A stretch of 64,000 bases of DNA from Rhodoferax sp. Its GTDB lineage: Bacteria > Pseudomonadota > Gammaproteobacteria > Burkholderiales > Burkholderiaceae_C. The position numbers and the translations under genes are program-made. This document shows, in pieces, positions 62,159 through 64,000 of this stretch. Numbering within the stretch: position 1 is the first letter of the stretch; the number at the start of each line of letters is the position of its first letter. The notes beneath the pieces are model-generated. The model did not search any database, was not told the DNA's origin, and saw only the letters and a program-made list of their open reading frames with translations. The stretch lies in the NCBI RefSeq assembly GCF_030697375.1, contig NZ_JAUYQD010000022.1, positions 1 through 64,000 on the forward strand, in the 5' to 3' direction.

Positions 62159-62794
62159 TCATGTGCGTGCCTGTTGCACCCATTGCTGCACGGTCGGGCG
62201 TTGCCATTGCTGGCTGGCATAGGCCTTGAGTTTTGGCGGTACCGCATCCCCGTTCAAGGCCAGGCGGTTGAGCATGAGGGCCAGGTCGGTGTCGGCAATG
62301 CACCAGGCACCAAACAGGTGGCTGGCACCGTCGGCCAGCAAGCTGTCGGCTATGCGGAAAAGCTTGTCGGCGGCCTCCAGCCCTTCGGCGCTCAGCGGCG
62401 TGGCCGTGGGCTCGATAAACACGACGGCGGTGCTGCGTTCATTGCGGATGGGCATGAGATCGCTGCGCAGCCAGGCTTGAATTTGCCGGGCGCGGGCACG
62501 GTCCCGCACATCCGTGGGGTACACCGGCGCGTAGGCGGGCGCGGGAAACTGGTCTTCCAGGTACTCGCTGATGGCACTCGATTCCGACAGGGCAAAGCCC
62601 TGGTGGACCAGCGTGGGAACGCGCGCGGTCATGGACTGCTCGCGGTAGGCCGCTTGCTGGTGCTGGCCCGCCTGGAGATCAAGCGTTTCCATGGCAAAGG
62701 CAATGCCCTTTTCCCGCAAGGTCACAAACACCGACAGGGCGTAGGGGCTGGAAAAGCGGTGGTCTACGAAAAGGCGTGTCTCATTGCGTTGCAC
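62159..62794 (-). CDS. yfcF: Glutathione transferase (YfcF-like)
   Basis: A 211-residue protein. The N-terminal thioredoxin-like domain (LFVDHRFSSPYALSVFVTLREKGIAF, VPTLVHQGFALSESSAISEYLED) with SSPY at the catalytic position and the ESSAI glutathione site is followed by an all-helical C-terminal domain (ADKLFRIADSLLADGASHLFGAWCIADTDLALMLNRL). It is closest in feel to E. coli YfcF. It is followed by rarD on the same strand and divergent from a LysR gene. Confidence 0.88.
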   Translation of the reverse strand: MQRNETRLFVDHRFSSPYALSVFVTLREKGIAFAMETLDLQAGQHQQAAYREQSMTARVPTLVHQGFALSESSAISEYLEDQFPAPAYAPVYPTDVRDRARARQIQAWLRSDLMPIRNERSTAVVFIEPTATPLSAEGLEAADKLFRIADSLLADGASHLFGAWCIADTDLALMLNRLALNGDAVPPKLKAYASQQWQRPTVQQWVQQART

Positions 62795-62908
62795 AGGAAC
62801 TCTCCAGATAAAAAATAACTGTTTGAGTTTAAGGAGCGCACCCGGATCAGTAAAACGATATATCTTCGACGTTCTTGCTAAATTGGCTCACATAAAGGCT
62901 TGCCCGAC

Positions 62909-63823
62909 ATGACCACGGATTTGCGTCGATTGCCCAATCTGGCGGCCTTGCGTGCTTTTGAAGCCGCCGCCAGGCACCAAAATTTCTCACGTGCGGCGCA
63001 AGAGGTGCATGTCACCCATGGCGCCATCAGCCACCAGGTGCGCGCGCTGGAGCAGGAGCTGGGCGTGGCCCTGTTCACCCGCAATGGCAAGCGCTTGGCC
63101 ATCACCCCGCAGGGCGAGCGTTTTGCGCAGGTGGTGCGCAACGCTTTGCAGGACATTGTGGGGGCTACCGAGGTGCTGCGCGCCGAAACCCGGCAAAAGC
63201 GCCTGACGGTGTCCTCCATCCCCTCGTTTGCGGCACGCTGGTTGGCACCGCGCCTGGGCCGCTTCATCGACTTGCACCCCGACACCGAACTGGTGCTGCA
63301 GTCCAGTGGCCAGTTGCACGACTTGGCGCACGACTCCATCGACGTGGGTATCCGCTTTGGCACCGGCCATTACCCGGGGTTGGCGGTGGAGAAATTGATG
63401 GGGGATGTGTACTACCCGGTGGCGAGCCCCAACTACAACGGGGCCTGTTTGCCGACCTCGGTGCAACAACTCCAGCCCGAGCAGTTGCTGCGCTCCGACG
63501 AGCCCTGGCTGCCCTGGTTCCAGGCGGCGGGCCTGCCCTTTCCGGAGCCCACCGGGGGCGTGCGGTTTCAGGACTTGTCGCTCTTGATTCGCTCAGCGAT
63601 GGACGGTGACGGCATTGCGCTGGTGCGCCACGTGGTCGCCACCCAGGAAATCGCGGCGGGCGAATTGGTGCGCCTGTTTGATGTGGCGGTCAAATGCCCG
63701 AGCAACTACTACCTGGCCTGCCCGCCAGAGGCGCTGCGCAAACCGCAGGTGCAGGCCTTTCGGGACTGGCTGCTGGCCGAGGTGGCCAAGTTCAGGGAGC
63801 TCGCGGGGGAGTTTGTTGCGTAG
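62909..63823 (+). CDS. LysR-family transcriptional regulator (GcvA-like)
   Basis: The product is 304 residues from ATG 62909 (the track uses TTG 62900). GcvA-type N-terminus: LRRLPNLAALRAFEAAARHQNFSRAAQEVHVTHGAISHQVRALEQELGVALF. The effector domain contains SIPSFAARWLAPRLGRF and IDVGIRFGTGHYPGL, typical of that subgroup. It is divergent from the GST gene, the probable target. Confidence 0.94.
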   Translation: MTTDLRRLPNLAALRAFEAAARHQNFSRAAQEVHVTHGAISHQVRALEQELGVALFTRNGKRLAITPQGERFAQVVRNALQDIVGATEVLRAETRQKRLTVSSIPSFAARWLAPRLGRFIDLHPDTELVLQSSGQLHDLAHDSIDVGIRFGTGHYPGLAVEKLMGDVYYPVASPNYNGACLPTSVQQLQPEQLLRSDEPWLPWFQAAGLPFPEPTGGVRFQDLSLLIRSAMDGDGIALVRHVVATQEIAAGELVRLFDVAVKCPSNYYLACPPEALRKPQVQAFRDWLLAEVAKFRELAGEFVA

Positions 63824-63852
63824 CCAAGCGCCGCCTGTCTGCGGCACGATTT

Positions 63853-64000
63853 TCAGAATTCGGCTCGGGCAAAACGGTGGGTGCGCAAAATCCACTCCGC
63901 CGCATCTTTCAAGTTGCCAAACGTCTCGGCCGCCAGCGAAAAATCTTGCGTTGCCGAGAACGCATTTTTGACGCCGCAGCAAGCGATACCGGCCGCCGCC
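63853..64000 (-). CDS. C-terminal fragment of an unidentified protein (cut by window edge)
   Basis: This is not in the ORF track. The minus-strand frame ending at the TGA at 63853-63855 is open to the window edge and reads AAGIACCGVKNAF, then AETFGNLKDAAEWILRTHRFARAEF. The composition and the coherent helical ending suggest a real gene convergent with the LysR gene, but too little is visible to name it. Confidence 0.5.
   Translation of the reverse strand, partial: AAAGIACCGVKNAFSATQDFSLAAETFGNLKDAAEWILRTHRFARAEF

Overview
The window is a high-GC, gene-dense piece of a beta-proteobacterial chromosome. The best fit is Burkholderiales, family Comamonadaceae, close to Rhodoferax (inference, no search run). 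Supporting signs are the radC / slpA / ispH / serS / tRNA-Ser neighbourhood, a PEP-CTERM protein, a PPi-type phosphofructokinase, and five copies of a roughly 55-bp interspersed repeat (GCTAT..N..ATAGCT..GGGCT.GAGGC) that I recall from this family. No prophage, IS transposase, CRISPR array or rRNA operon was seen. Both edges cut genes: a methyl-accepting chemotaxis protein on the left and an unidentified C-terminus on the right.

Layout: 1-630 is the N-terminus of a chemotaxis receptor. Positions 635-12492 form one long minus-strand inositol locus. It holds ABC transporter genes (binding protein, permease, ATPase), a Gfo/Idh/MocA dehydrogenase, two TIM-barrel isomerase-like genes (one IolH-like), an iolC-aldolase fusion, iolD, iolB and an RpiR-type regulator. 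Canonical iolE and iolA are not present. A 16-bp palindrome (CTGCACCCGG[GT]TGCAG) occurs upstream of the dehydrogenase and upstream of the transporter, with a degenerate copy beyond a roughly 300-bp AT-rich patch. Positions 13276-14815 hold an antidote-like HTH gene, a palindromic element and a CheX-like DUF3334 gene. Positions 14917-21980 are a minus-strand D-xylose operon in the order xylF-H-G-R-B-A, with two operator-like inverted repeats upstream. A large inverted repeat (22208-22805) separates it from a YbbP-type permease.

The middle holds a PilZ protein, PPi-PFK, a tungstate transporter (tupBCA), an SDR/membrane protein/XRE operon, an MFS/AraC pair, an APH-like/P-loop fusion and a PEP-CTERM protein. 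Next is a three-gene signalling operon (36199-39855): a protein of unknown function, a double-domain KaiC-like ATPase and a GGDEF-EAL enzyme, coupled by stop/start overlaps. Then come smr-radC on the minus strand and slpA-ispH-serS-tRNA-Ser on the plus strand. The N-terminal arm of serS is a low-GC segment.

The right third includes a CNB-EAL protein with a metzincin protease gene. Divergent from them is an operon behind a perfect Fur-like box: a small Cys/His protein, a DUF2325 protein and a bacterioferritin-like protein. Purine-degradation genes (xdhC, puuD) follow, then assorted LysR/TetR regulators with divergent partners, an HDAC-like deacylase, a retropepsin-like protease, a membrane protein with a degenerate GGDEF domain, DUF3297, rarD and a GST.

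The strongest candidates for something not well described are the KaiC-like/c-di-GMP operon, the DUF2325/ferritin iron operon, the interspersed repeat that supplies coding sequence in tupA and puuD, the mosaic serS arm next to tRNA-Ser, and a terminator-like hairpin with no gene upstream near 59560.
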